Positions 7,514 through 16,012 of a stretch of DNA of 43,660 nt are shown in pieces. This stretch comes from Lentisphaeria bacterium (lineage in GTDB: Bacteria > Verrucomicrobiota > Lentisphaeria > Victivallales > Victivallaceae). A model generated the notes under the pieces. That model did not search any database. It was not told the DNA's origin and worked only from the letters and a program-made list of their open reading frames with translations. The stretch covers positions 1-43,660 of the forward strand of contig CAAGDG010000046.1 in NCBI GenBank assembly GCA_900768515.1, written 5' to 3'. A program made the position numbers and the translations under genes. Positions within the stretch are counted from its first letter, which is position 1; each line of letters starts with the position of its first letter.

Positions 7514-8968
7514 TTATGCGGCGGCCATAGCCAGCAAGGTTTCCCACTGTTTTGGATAACGCTCAATGCCTTGCAATGGTTCCCGGCTCAGCGGTGAATG
7601 CTTCAATCTGCCATGCGGCCTGAGGTAGTTGTAATATGCTACAAATAAAGTGGTCAGGCAAGTTGCGCCTTCCATGCTTTTCATTCCGGCCCTTGGCCGG
7701 GTATGGAATTTGTAAGTGCGATTGAGGCGTTCGACCAACTGTTTGTAAGGGCGGAATTCCTTGCTGATTTCGTCGAGGTTTTCCAGGCCGATGACTTTCG
7801 GTCCGGTCAAGACCGGAGCCTCCAGCCCTTGATTATAGGCCAGCAATGCCGAATCGTACGACGGAAGCCCATCCCGAACGAGGATAAATTGCTTTCCTTG
7901 ATTGGTTTCTGGCTTTCCGTAAGCATCGTGCAACGTCGCCAGTGCCGGAACGGTTCCGCGCGTATCGGAAAGGTTGTAGCCGCAGATGGCTCTGGACGCC
8001 GCATCGATGATGAACCAGGTGTAATGCCATTCGTTTTCGATGATGAGATAGGTTTCGTCGGCGGCGGCTATAGGGCCGGGTTTCGGTAAGTCGGCATCGA
8101 GAAATGGCGCGATTCGGGCAGCGGCGGCATTGACGTAGTTGATGACGGTCTGATGGGAAAGTTTGATTCCGAAGAGACCCCAAAGCAGATCGCGGGTCAG
8201 GCGGGATGAGAGTCCGGCGTTGACGAAAAAGGTCAACACTAGGCCGACGACATGATGGGAGTTGTGAATGCTCCGCAAATCGACGTTGGTTGAGGACTCC
8301 GGACGGCGGCAGAGCAAATCCTCCGGTTTCAGGTGATATTCGCGATATTGATAATGGAGCTTGTAGTTCGGATCGAACTTTTGCGCTTGTCGTTTGACGC
8401 GTTCCTCACCGGTCAATCGGCTTTCTTGAGTAAGATAATGCGGACACTTGTAGCTGAAGCATTTGTAAATGGTTTCATGGGCGCGTTGCTTCCAGACGGA
8501 GAGCGCCGAGCCGCAATGCGGACAAAAATATTTGGCGCCGCTTCTTTGCCGGATGCGTCCGGTGGTTCCAAGATGATTGCAGATTTTGCAACGGACTTGA
8601 TTGCCTTTTTGGCCATCATTGAGGTAAAGGAAGTCGGCGGGAGCATTGCAGTGTTCGCACCGGCAATGCTCCGGAACGCTGAAGCCGCCGCGACGCCGAA
8701 CCGGCTTTAGCAATTTGCCGGTTTGTTTTTCGATTGCATCTTTGAGTTCGCGCCAGTCGACTTGGGCGCGAGAGGGAGGCGCTGAAAGTGGCGGGGGGAG
8801 ATCAACAAGAAATTTGCGATAATTTTCTGTTTTAGGTTCCGGTTTAAATTCAAATCCGGACCGTGTCCCGGAAAGTATTTCAAGAAAGAGCGGAACGATG
8901 GAGGCAAATTCATCGCAAGTGAGTTGCCGGCAAAGCCATTTCGCGAGCTTATCGAGAGAGTTTTTCAA
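7514..8968 (-). CDS. DDE transposase with N-terminal zinc ribbons
   Basis: A 484-residue transposase. Several Cys pairs (102/104/107, 127/130, 149/152, 170/175) form zinc-ribbon-like modules that probably bind DNA. The DDE domain follows, with Asp304 (AADETY), Asp366 (VRDGLPSYD) and Glu413 (QLVERLNRTYKFHTRPRAG), resembling the IS6/IS240-type DDE domain. The frame stays open to 9166, but that start lies outside the element boundary. I prefer the TTG at 8968, which has AAGGAGG five bases upstream and yields MKNSLDKLAKWLCRQL. All catalytic residues are present and there is no frameshift, so it may be active. Confidence 0.85.
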   Translation of the reverse strand: MKNSLDKLAKWLCRQLTCDEFASIVPLFLEILSGTRSGFEFKPEPKTENYRKFLVDLPPPLSAPPSRAQVDWRELKDAIEKQTGKLLKPVRRRGGFSVPEHCRCEHCNAPADFLYLNDGQKGNQVRCKICNHLGTTGRIRQRSGAKYFCPHCGSALSVWKQRAHETIYKCFSYKCPHYLTQESRLTGEERVKRQAQKFDPNYKLHYQYREYHLKPEDLLCRRPESSTNVDLRSIHNSHHVVGLVLTFFVNAGLSSRLTRDLLWGLFGIKLSHQTVINYVNAAAARIAPFLDADLPKPGPIAAADETYLIIENEWHYTWFIIDAASRAICGYNLSDTRGTVPALATLHDAYGKPETNQGKQFILVRDGLPSYDSALLAYNQGLEAPVLTGPKVIGLENLDEISKEFRPYKQLVERLNRTYKFHTRPRAGMKSMEGATCLTTLFVAYYNYLRPHGRLKHSPLSREPLQGIERYPKQWETLLAMAAA

Positions 8969-9142
8969 GAGGACCTCCTTGTTGGAAGTTTCAGGCAAAA
9001 TAACATGCCACAAGAAAGGCCTCTTGAACCTTTTGAAATCCGAAAAAAGAGAGGAAATTACTGAATTTGTAGTTTCCTCATTGAAATAGAAGTATTTAAC
9101 ATTGTCATAAAATGAAAATTTTTGACAAAAGCCGAATTGCGG

Positions 9143-9557
9143 GAAGGAAAAATCCGGGAAACGCATCCTGGAGAAATACTTTATTCAAATATCTCTTATT
9201 GTTTATCAACCATTGGTTTGATAAACTTTTCATAATATAACGTGTTTTTCAAACATTGCAATCGATATTTGCAAAACTTTCTTTTTTGCAATTTTCAAAT
9301 AGCAGATCACACCGTTTCCTTGATTGCTCAATAGAAGAAGCTATCTTCTCCTGAAGGTTGCTTTTTCAGATGCTAAAGAACCTGGGAAAATGTCATTTCC
9401 CCGCGTAAGGAAACGATCCGTTTCCGTCTCCCGGAACAACTCCTGCGGGAGATGGAAAAAACGCATGAAACTGGCGTCGGCCGCGAAAAGGTGGTATATT
9501 GAATGAAAAACAGGACGGTCGCGCGGCGCGGCCGCGTTCCGGGAAATGGAGCTGAAG
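9143..9557. other. AT-rich, gene-free stretch after the insertion sequence
   Basis: No coding gene is supported between the insertion sequence and the HD gene. The first part (about 9160-9330) is strikingly AT-rich, with repeated TTGCAA-like words and the palindrome listed separately. A possible -10, TATATT, lies at 9495-9500 before the HD gene, without a clear -35. Confidence 0.5.
9201..9226. promoter_or_regulatory. 26-bp imperfect palindrome, possible operator
   Basis: The arms GTTTATCAA and TTGATAAAC are separated by CCATTGGT, whose CCA and TGG also pair, leaving a single asymmetric T. It sits in an AT-rich intergenic stretch, 350 bp before the HD gene and outside the insertion sequence. 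There is no T-run, so a dimeric repressor site is more likely than a terminator. The cognate regulator is unknown. Confidence 0.4.
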
Positions 9558-10166
9558 ATGTCGGTGGAACAGCATGGGGCGGAAATCGACCCGCAGGTGA
9601 TTCTCGCATATTTTTATCCGGAGGACGGGCCGCTGCGGCGGTTGCTCCTGAAACACAGTGAACAGGTTCGGGACAAGGCGCTGGAGATTCTGCGGGAGGC
9701 TCCCGCCGCGTTGCACCAGCTGGACCCCGGGGTGGTCTCCGCCGGCGCGATGCTGCACGACATCGGAATCCGGCGCTGCAGCGCCCCCGGCATCCACTGT
9801 CTGGGGGAACAGCCGTATATCGCACACGGTCTGGCCGGCGGAGCGATGTTGCGCGAATACGGCCGGCGGCACGGAATCGATCTCGAACGCTTCGCCCGGA
9901 TTTGCGAACGGCACACCGGCAGCGGGCTGACGGCGGAGGAGATCCGGAACCGTCCGCTGCCGCTGCCGGTGCGGGATTTTCTGCCGGAGACCCCGGAGGA
10001 GAAGCTGATCTGCCTGGCGGACAAATTTTACTCCAAGTCCGGTGAAATGCGCGAAAAAAGCGTGAAACGAATCCGCCACTCGCTGGAGAAGTTCGGCATG
10101 GATGCGGTGCGCCGCTTCGACGAATTGTGCGCTTTCTTCGGCGTCGCGGCCGACCCGGATTGCTGA
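9558..10166 (+). CDS. HD-domain phosphohydrolase
   Basis: A 202-residue soluble protein of the HD superfamily, which uses a metal-bound His/Asp set to hydrolyse phosphate esters, often of nucleotides. Visible pieces are LKHSEQVRDKALEI (His33), AGAMLHDIGI (the HD pair His67-Asp68), ARICERHTGSGL and ICLADKFYS. It resembles small stand-alone HD proteins of unknown substrate. ATG 9558 is preferred over ATG 9546 because GGAG lies six bases upstream. It is single-gene and convergent with the GH42 gene, with a shared hairpin between them. Confidence 0.75.
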   Translation: MSVEQHGAEIDPQVILAYFYPEDGPLRRLLLKHSEQVRDKALEILREAPAALHQLDPGVVSAGAMLHDIGIRRCSAPGIHCLGEQPYIAHGLAGGAMLREYGRRHGIDLERFARICERHTGSGLTAEEIRNRPLPLPVRDFLPETPEEKLICLADKFYSKSGEMREKSVKRIRHSLEKFGMDAVRRFDELCAFFGVAADPDC

Positions 10167-10199
10167 AGACTCCGGATGGCGTCGCCGCGGGGCAGGGGA

Positions 10200-10232
10200 G
10201 GCGTCCGGGAACAACAGCAATTTCCGGACGCC
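10200..10232. terminator. Shared hairpin between convergent HD and GH42 genes
   Basis: GGCGTCCGG (10200-10208) and CCGGACGCC (10224-10232) form a 9-bp perfect stem, centred between the two stop codons. The T-run is poor on both strands, so termination strength is uncertain. Confidence 0.6.
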
Positions 10233-10242
10233 CCTTCCGTCT

Positions 10243-12315
10243 TCACGCGCCGAAGGCCAGCAGTGCGATGCGGAACTTGCCCGGGGTGACGGTCAGCATC
10301 CCGTCGGCGCCGGGGGTGATTTCCCGTCCGGAGAAGAGTTCCACAATCCTGCCGCGGCGGGCGAGCCGCTCCGAGAGGCGCAGTTCCGCCCGCTCCCATC
10401 CGGCCGGGAAGAAGACGAAGGCGAGGTCGCGTTCTTTGCTCCGTCCGAATTTGAGGTAGAGGAACCGTTTCGGATCGGGGCGCGGCGCTTCCACCGCGAT
10501 CTCCGGGCGGACGCCGGCGTCCGCGGTCAGATCCTCCAGCAGCGTTTCGAAGTCGGAATCGGGATTGGCGCGGTAGGCGTTGCCGAGATAGCCGCAGAAA
10601 CAGATCACCTTTCCGGCGCCGAAACTTTGTTCGGTCAGAAGTTCCCCGGGGGCCGCGCCCTCCATCGGGGTCAGCCACTGCGAACCGCGCAGCCGGTACT
10701 CGCGGCCCCGGAAACGGCAGACGAGGATTTCATCCTGCAGCGGACGGCGTCCGATTTCGGTCATGCCGAAACGGGTGAGAAAACGTTCCTCCGGGTAACG
10801 GTAGAACCCCTCCGGCGTGAAGGCGCCGGTCTCCGATTCGCAGAACAGAGTTCCGCCCTGTTCCACAAACCGGGTCAGCGTCTCCTCTTCCGCCGGACTC
10901 AGCACCGGGACCCGGGGCAGGAAGAGAATCCGGCAGTTGGCGAGGGCCTCCGTCCGGTCGGATTCGATGAATCGGCAGGGAATGGAGCGGCGGGTCAGCG
11001 CGCGGGCGTATCCGGTGAGGCCGTTGCTCATCCGCCTGGCGTTTCCCTCCTGCGCCCAGCCGAGGTAGTAGCTGCGCGGCGAAAAGTAAAGTCCCACCTC
11101 CGGGGGCATGGGGCGGTAATGGTCGAAGAGTTCGGCGTGTTCCTGCAGCAGTTCCCCTGAGATCCGCATTGCCGCGAGCCGCTTCTCGGCGAGACCGTCG
11201 GCGCCGTTCAGACCGAACCCGGCGGATTCCCGTCCGAAGACCTCGTCCCGCCAGCACCAGAAGAGGATGGTGCCGGCGCCGGAGCCGACGCCGTTCCAGA
11301 GCCAGCGCTGCTGGGATTCGGGTTCGACATTGTCGAAGATCTCGTTGGCGATGGAGGCGCGTCCGCCCTGGAGTTCGCTGAGCCAGATCGTCTTGTCGCG
11401 CGCCGCGGAACGGACCATGTCGATCCGCATGCCGAAATCGGCGTCGTCGATCTTTCCCCATTGCGGGAAGCTGGAGCAGCCGATGCCGTCGAGCGCTTCG
11501 GCCAGCGCCCAGTCGTTGCCGCGGTTGATCGCGAATTCAGTCGGAGCTCCTCCCATCAGCGGACACGGATTGGCGGCGTGTGCGGTCACCGGATGGTCCG
11601 GATCGATCGCCTTCAGCACCTGATAGCGCCTGGCACCGTGTTCGTCGGCGCGGTGGGTGATGAATTCTTCGAAGGCGATCATTTCGGTGTAGGGCAGATC
11701 GTGCTCTCTGCCGGGATCGACATCCTCCCAGCTGTCGTAGCGTCGTTTCCAGGCTTCATTGAGTCCTTCGAGCGAACCGAATTTTCCCCGCAGCCAGTCG
11801 CGGAAGGCGGCGATGGTGTGGGGACAGTAGCAGACCGGCGCGTTGGCGTGGACGTTCCACCGCAGTTCATTCCAGACGTCCCAGCCGCGCAGGTGGTCGG
11901 CCCCGGCGTAGCGCCGTCCGGTCGTTTCGAGGAACCGCACCATCCGTTTCCAGACCTCGGGGTGGTCGGTGCAACCGCCCGGGGTCAGCCCGAAGTGGTG
12001 TTCGTGGCGGGCAACCGAATGGATTTTGTTGCCGCAGTTGTCCACCAGTTCGCAATTGGGAATGACGCGGTGGATCCAGTTCGGCTGGATCTCCGCGATG
12101 GTGCTGAGCACCACGCCGAGCCGGTACTTTCCGGCGAGATCGACCAGCCGGTCGTAATCGTCGTAGACGAACCGGTCGGGAGAGGCCTCCACCCATCCCC
12201 AGCTGATCCAGAGCTGGACGGTGTTGAGGCCGCTTGAACGGATCCTGCGGAAATCCTCTTCCCAGTGTTTCGGATCGGGGAAGGGGGCACGGTAATACTG
12301 GACGCCGAGATTCAT
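10243..12315 (-). CDS. GH42-like beta-galactosidase
   Basis: A 690-residue glycoside hydrolase. It begins with MNLGVQYYRAPFPDPKHWEEDFRRIRSSGLNTVQLW, the start of a family 42 (beta/alpha)8 barrel. Glu150 in GWDVWNELRW is the expected acid/base and Glu314 in TIWLSELQGG the nucleophile. Residues from about 395 form the trimerisation-type domain (ILFLPRVPVLSPAEEETLTRFVEQGGTLFCE), followed by a beta C-terminus. Cys115, Cys162 and Cys164 recall the metal-binding Cys cluster of the family. There is no signal peptide, so it should act in the cytoplasm on imported galactosides or arabinosides; the specificity is not proven. GAAGGAAAAAAAAC precedes the ATG. It lies 43 bp downstream of the araC-type regulator on the same strand. 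Confidence 0.85.
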   Translation of the reverse strand: MNLGVQYYRAPFPDPKHWEEDFRRIRSSGLNTVQLWISWGWVEASPDRFVYDDYDRLVDLAGKYRLGVVLSTIAEIQPNWIHRVIPNCELVDNCGNKIHSVARHEHHFGLTPGGCTDHPEVWKRMVRFLETTGRRYAGADHLRGWDVWNELRWNVHANAPVCYCPHTIAAFRDWLRGKFGSLEGLNEAWKRRYDSWEDVDPGREHDLPYTEMIAFEEFITHRADEHGARRYQVLKAIDPDHPVTAHAANPCPLMGGAPTEFAINRGNDWALAEALDGIGCSSFPQWGKIDDADFGMRIDMVRSAARDKTIWLSELQGGRASIANEIFDNVEPESQQRWLWNGVGSGAGTILFWCWRDEVFGRESAGFGLNGADGLAEKRLAAMRISGELLQEHAELFDHYRPMPPEVGLYFSPRSYYLGWAQEGNARRMSNGLTGYARALTRRSIPCRFIESDRTEALANCRILFLPRVPVLSPAEEETLTRFVEQGGTLFCESETGAFTPEGFYRYPEERFLTRFGMTEIGRRPLQDEILVCRFRGREYRLRGSQWLTPMEGAAPGELLTEQSFGAGKVICFCGYLGNAYRANPDSDFETLLEDLTADAGVRPEIAVEAPRPDPKRFLYLKFGRSKERDLAFVFFPAGWERAELRLSERLARRGRIVELFSGREITPGADGMLTVTPGKFRIALLAFGA

Positions 12316-12358
12316 GTTTTTTTTCCTTCTGTTCGGATGACGGTGTTCTCGTCGAGGA

Positions 12359-13303
12359 TCAATATAAACTGTGTCCGCCGGGATCTCTTGCGCTCTTTTG
12401 GCGGAAACCGGTACTTTTTTGACAGGTGAGGAGGCCGGGATCGGCGATCCGGAACCGCTCCCGCCAGGTGCGCGGCGTCATTCCGAGGCGTTTCCGGAAC
12501 TGGCGGTTGAAATTTGAGAGATTGCCGAATCCGGCGTCGAGGGCGATTTCGAGGATCGGCCGCCCGGTGCGGACCAGTTCCGCGGCAGTCCGGCTCAGCC
12601 GCAGATCGATCACGCAGTCGACGAACCGCTTGCGGGTCGTCTGCCGGAAGTAGCGGCTGAAGGCCGGCGGCGTCAGGCAGGCGGCGGCCGCCGCTTCGCT
12701 CAGCGGGACCGGTTCCCCCCGCTCGATCCGGCGGTGGACCAGCCGGAGCACCCGTTCGAGCCGTTCATCCGGCATCGCGGTGCCGGGGACTCCGCCCGGG
12801 GAGAGGCGGCGGCGGGGCGACCGGGCCAGTTTCCCGAGGATTCGCCAGAGGGTGGCGACCCGGTCAACTCCTTTCTGCTGGAGGAGTTGCTTCATCTCCC
12901 AAACCATCTCTTCCGCGACGTTCCCCGGAAAGTGCAGCCCGCCGCCGCGCGACTCTGCGAGCATGGCTCCGACCGGTGCGAATTCGGGCAGTTCAAAGAG
13001 TTTGGCGCCGCAGAATTCCGGATGAAATTTGACCACCCGGATCCGGCTCCACTCCGGACCGGTGCTGTCGGCGGGGTTGGAGAGGTAATGGTGAGGGGTC
13101 ATTCCTCCAATCAGCACCAGGTCTCCCGCCGCGAACGGTTCGATCGAATCTCCGATCACCCGGCAGCCGAAGCCCGATTCGATGCAGGTCAGTTCGCACT
13201 CCGGATGGAGGTGGTAGAGACAGTTCAGCACTGGTGAAATGCCGTACTCGACCGCAAAGGATTCCCCGGGGCGGGGCAGGATTTTTTCAAAATGGAATTT
13301 CAT
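12359..13303 (-). CDS. AraC-family transcriptional regulator
   Basis: A 314-residue regulator. The N-terminal half is a cupin-like sensor (LYHLHPECELTCIESGFGCRVIGDSIEPFAAGDLVLIGGMTPHHY). The C-terminal half (about 190-290) has the two HTH motifs of AraC/XylS proteins, with the second ending in ILEIALDAGFGNLSNFNRQFRKRLGMTPRTWRERF. Such proteins bind a sugar and activate catabolic genes. It diverges from the aldolase-isomerase-kinase operon, whose promoter region holds two GTCAAAA direct repeats 21 bp apart, a spacing typical for AraC-type binding. It is followed by the GH42 gene on the same strand. The inducer is unknown. Confidence 0.9.
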   Translation of the reverse strand: MKFHFEKILPRPGESFAVEYGISPVLNCLYHLHPECELTCIESGFGCRVIGDSIEPFAAGDLVLIGGMTPHHYLSNPADSTGPEWSRIRVVKFHPEFCGAKLFELPEFAPVGAMLAESRGGGLHFPGNVAEEMVWEMKQLLQQKGVDRVATLWRILGKLARSPRRRLSPGGVPGTAMPDERLERVLRLVHRRIERGEPVPLSEAAAAACLTPPAFSRYFRQTTRKRFVDCVIDLRLSRTAAELVRTGRPILEIALDAGFGNLSNFNRQFRKRLGMTPRTWRERFRIADPGLLTCQKSTGFRQKSARDPGGHSLY

Positions 13304-13365
13304 GTCAAAAAAGTATCATAAGCGGTCAAAATAGCAAGCGATTTTTCCGAAAAAAAACTTATATT
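13304..13365 (+). promoter_or_regulatory. Activator-type promoter with two GTCAAAA repeats
   Basis: GTCAAAA occurs at 13304-13310 and 13325-13331, in the same orientation and on the same helix face. A -10 TATATT lies at 13360-13365 with no recognisable -35, as expected for a promoter needing an activator. The first repeat touches the araC start codon, so the regulator may control itself too. Target: the aldolase operon starting at 13416. Confidence 0.55.
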
Positions 13366-13415
13366 CATAACCGGAACACAAGATGGTTCAACACAAAATC
13401 AGAAGGAGAAGAGCC

Positions 13416-14285
13416 ATGGCACTCATTTCTCTCGGGGAAATGCTCCAGGAGACGCGCCGGCGGCGGGTTGCCGCACCCATGTTTGACGTCTCGAACAACC
13501 AGATGATCCGGGCCGCGGTCGAAACCGCGGAGGAGGAGGACTCCCCGGTGATTCTCGCCGCGGTCGAAGCCGATCTGGCCGGAGCGGGGCTGGAGGCCTG
13601 GGCGGGGGCGGCGCTCCGCTGTGCCGCGCGGGCGGCGGTGCCGGTTGCGGTGATGCTCGACCACGCAACCGGTTTTGAGTGGTGTGAGAGGTGCGCCGAC
13701 GCCGGTTTTTCCGGTGTGATGATCGACGCTTCGATGCTTCCGTTTGAGGAGAATGTCGCCGCAACCCGCGAGGTCTGCCGCCGGATCGGGCGGCGCGGCG
13801 TCGGGGTCGAGGCGGAGCTTGGCCATGTCGGTTCGGGCAGTTCGATGCGCTCGGGCGGTGAACCCGGCGGGGACACCGTCTACACCGAACCCGGCCGCGT
13901 CGTCGAATTCGCGGAGCGGACCGGCTGCGACGCGCTGGCGGTTTCGATCGGCACCGCCCACGGCGTCTACGCTTCCGCGCCCCGGCTCCGGATCGACCTC
14001 CTGCGCGAAATCGAGGCGGTCTCCCCGGTGCCGCTGGTGCTCCACGGCGGTTCCGGAACCCCGGAGGAGCAGATCCGGCAGGCGATCGGCGCCGGCATCG
14101 CCAAGATCAACATCTGCGCCGAACTGATGAGCGCCTGGCACGCCGCGCTCCGGGAGGAGCTGGCGGCGCCGTCGAATCTTCCGCTTCTGGACTGCCTCGT
14201 CTGCCGCGGACCGGAAGAGGCGGTCCGCGAGGTGATGCGGCGCAAGATCCGGCTCTTCGGCAGCGGCCGGGGAGGTGAAAAATGA
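13416..14285 (+). CDS. Class II ketose-bisphosphate aldolase
   Basis: A 289-residue zinc-dependent aldolase of the Fba/GatY/KbaY family, splitting a ketose phosphate into dihydroxyacetone phosphate and an aldehyde. Asp82-His83 in VMLDHATG are the catalytic Asp and a zinc ligand. Glu134 lies in VEAELGHVGS, His182 in SIGTAHGVY and His210 in LVLHGGSG; AKINICAEL closes the phosphate site. The usual FN in the N-terminal segment is FD here (APMFDVSN), a minor divergence. AGAAGGAGAAGAG precedes the ATG at 13416, which sets the start. First gene of a three-gene operon; its stop overlaps the isomerase start (ATGA). The exact substrate (fructose, tagatose or xylulose phosphate) cannot be told. Confidence 0.85.
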   Translation: MALISLGEMLQETRRRRVAAPMFDVSNNQMIRAAVETAEEEDSPVILAAVEADLAGAGLEAWAGAALRCAARAAVPVAVMLDHATGFEWCERCADAGFSGVMIDASMLPFEENVAATREVCRRIGRRGVGVEAELGHVGSGSSMRSGGEPGGDTVYTEPGRVVEFAERTGCDALAVSIGTAHGVYASAPRLRIDLLREIEAVSPVPLVLHGGSGTPEEQIRQAIGAGIAKINICAELMSAWHAALREELAAPSNLPLLDCLVCRGPEEAVREVMRRKIRLFGSGRGGEK

Positions 14286-14974
14286 GACGTTCCGAAATCA
14301 ACCGGATCATTCAGGAGGGAATGGCGTTTTTCGACCGGATGCATTTTGCGCTTCCCCCCTTCGCCCGTTTCCGGCAGGAGGATTGGGAGGCGCGCCGCGC
14401 CGACTGCCGCGAACTGTTCGACCTCGGCCTCGGCTGGGATGTGACCGGTTTCGGTCTCGGCGAGTTCGAACGGTTCGGGCTGCTGCTTTTCACGCTCCGC
14501 AACGGCCGGGCCGGATCGCAGGAGTATCCGAAGCCCTACGCCGAAAAGATCATGATGGTCCGGGAAAATCAGGTTACGCTCCGCCATTTCCACTGGCGCA
14601 AGCGCGAGGACATCATCAACCGCGGCGGCGGCAATCTGGTTCTGGAGCTGTTCCGGGCCGATCCCGCCGCCTCGAAACTGGCCGGCGGCCCGTTCGAAAT
14701 CCGGGTCGACGGAATGGTGCGGCGGATGCGTTCGGGGGAACGGCTGGTGCTGACGCCCGGCGAAAGTGTCTGCCTCGAACCGATCCACGCCCACCGTTTC
14801 TACGGGGAGCCGGGGGCCGGCGATGTGCTGGTCGGCGAGGTTTCGGCGGTCAACGACGACGATACCGACAACTGTTTCATCGACGGTGCGGTCCGTTTCG
14901 ATCCGATCGAGGAGGATGTTCCCCCGGAATTTCTGCTCGCGGCCGACTGCCGCCGGCTTTTCGGGGGACGGTAA
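14282..14974 (+). CDS. D-lyxose/D-mannose-type sugar isomerase
   Basis: A 230-residue cupin-fold isomerase of the D-lyxose ketol-isomerase family. Known members interconvert D-lyxose with D-xylulose and D-mannose with D-fructose, using a divalent metal. The metal site is seen in TLRHFHWRKREDIINRGGGNL (His102, His104, Glu109) and again in LEPIHAHRFYG (His171). The length fits the family. Its ATG overlaps the aldolase stop and the kinase follows after two bases, so the three are translationally coupled. Together they would form isomerisation, phosphorylation and aldol cleavage. Confidence 0.85.
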   Translation: MRRSEINRIIQEGMAFFDRMHFALPPFARFRQEDWEARRADCRELFDLGLGWDVTGFGLGEFERFGLLLFTLRNGRAGSQEYPKPYAEKIMMVRENQVTLRHFHWRKREDIINRGGGNLVLELFRADPAASKLAGGPFEIRVDGMVRRMRSGERLVLTPGESVCLEPIHAHRFYGEPGAGDVLVGEVSAVNDDDTDNCFIDGAVRFDPIEEDVPPEFLLAADCRRLFGGR

Positions 14975-14976
14975 TC

Positions 14977-15996
14977 ATGCGCCGCGGAATTCTCTGCGCC
15001 GGAAACTGGGTCGTCGACCGGGTCAAAACCATCGACCGCTGGCCGGAGGAGGGGACGCTCTGCAACATCCTTGCCGAGGAGCGCTCGCCGGGCGGCGGTC
15101 CCTGCAACGTGCTCTTCGATCTTGCGGCGATGGATCCGGAGCTTCCCCTCTATGCGGCCGGCAGGATCGGTGAGGACGCCGAAGGGGAGTTCCTGCTGGC
15201 GGAGATCGCCCGGCGCGGCATCGACGACACCTGGATGCGCCGCAGTTCCGTGCGGCCCACCTCCGGCACCGACGTGATGTCCGGCGGCGGAAAGCGGACC
15301 TTCTTTCACGCCCCCGGCGCCAATGTCGAATTTTCGGCGGAGGACCTGGCCGGGGCGGAACGCTGTCCGGCGGAGTTCTTCTATCTCGGCTATCTGCTGC
15401 TGCTGCCGGCCCTCGACGCCGCCGATCCGGAGTACGGCACCGCCGCCGCGCGGTTGCTGGAAACCATGCGGCGCGCCGGATTCCGCACGGTGGTCGATTT
15501 CGTGACCGGAGACACGGCGCGGTTCCGTCCGGCGGCGGAAGCGGCGCTTCCCCGGACCGACATCCTGATTCTGAACGAACTGGAGGCGGCCGGCTGCACC
15601 GGTGTTCCGCTCCGCGCCCCGGACGGAACGCTGCTCCGGGAGAATCTGCCGGCGGCGCTCGGAACATTGCTGGAGTTCGGCGTCCGGGAACTTGTCGCAA
15701 TCCATTTCCCGGAGGGGGCGGCGGCGCAGCTCCCCGGCGGCGTGCCGGTCGGCGCGCCCTCCTGCCGGATCGAACGCGGGCGGATCGTCGGAACCAACGG
15801 CGCGGGTGACGCCTTTGCCGCCGGAATGCTCTACGCGCTCGCCGCCGGGATGCCGGTCGAGGAGGCGCTTCGTTTTGGAGGTGCGAGCAGTTACTTCAAT
15901 CTGCTTTCCGCTTCGGCGTCGGGCGGCGCGGTCCGGGCGGAACGGCTCCGGGAACTCCTGCGCGACACCCCCTGCGCGGAACCGATCGGGAAGTGA
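14977..15996 (+). CDS. PfkB-family sugar kinase
   Basis: A 339-residue ribokinase-fold kinase. The N-terminal part has SPGGGPCNVLFDLA (sugar-binding Gly-Gly) and AGRIGEDAEGEFL. The C-terminal signature GTNGAGDAFAAGMLYAL carries the catalytic Asp278 and the anion hole. The frame is open far upstream across the isomerase, but ATG 14977, two bases after the isomerase stop, gives the canonical start (MRRGILCAGNWVVD). In this operon it probably phosphorylates the ketose made by the isomerase, giving the aldolase its substrate; the position phosphorylated is unknown. It is convergent with miaA, with 16 bp between the stops. Confidence 0.85.
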   Translation: MRRGILCAGNWVVDRVKTIDRWPEEGTLCNILAEERSPGGGPCNVLFDLAAMDPELPLYAAGRIGEDAEGEFLLAEIARRGIDDTWMRRSSVRPTSGTDVMSGGGKRTFFHAPGANVEFSAEDLAGAERCPAEFFYLGYLLLLPALDAADPEYGTAAARLLETMRRAGFRTVVDFVTGDTARFRPAAEAALPRTDILILNELEAAGCTGVPLRAPDGTLLRENLPAALGTLLEFGVRELVAIHFPEGAAAQLPGGVPVGAPSCRIERGRIVGTNGAGDAFAAGMLYALAAGMPVEEALRFGGASSYFNLLSASASGGAVRAERLRELLRDTPCAEPIGK

Positions 15997-16012
15997 GTCC
16001 GGCGGCGGCGCG

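Larger units (their letters stand above)
7274..9142 (-). mobile_element. Complete insertion sequence flanked by CCGAATTGCGG repeats
   Basis: The identical 11-bp sequence CCGAATTGCGG occurs at 7274-7284 and 9132-9142, on either side of a single transposase gene. Just inside each copy is an inverted octamer: TGTCAAAA at 7288-7295 and its complement TTTTGACA at 9120-9127. There are two readings. Either the 11-mers are a target-site duplication around an element at 7285-9131, or, since the 11-mer is itself nearly palindromic, they are part of imperfect terminal inverted repeats. The element is more AT-rich than its surroundings, which suggests recent arrival. The family could not be fixed. Confidence 0.7.

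Noticed and set aside
7108..7547. Small frames just before and in the left end of the insertion sequence
   Set aside because: Low-complexity translations with no ribosome-binding site; they cross the element boundary and the terminator.
14275..15996. Isomerase-kinase fusion
   Set aside because: The kinase frame is open upstream, but that part reads out of frame with the isomerase; the kinase has its own ATG two bases after the isomerase stop.
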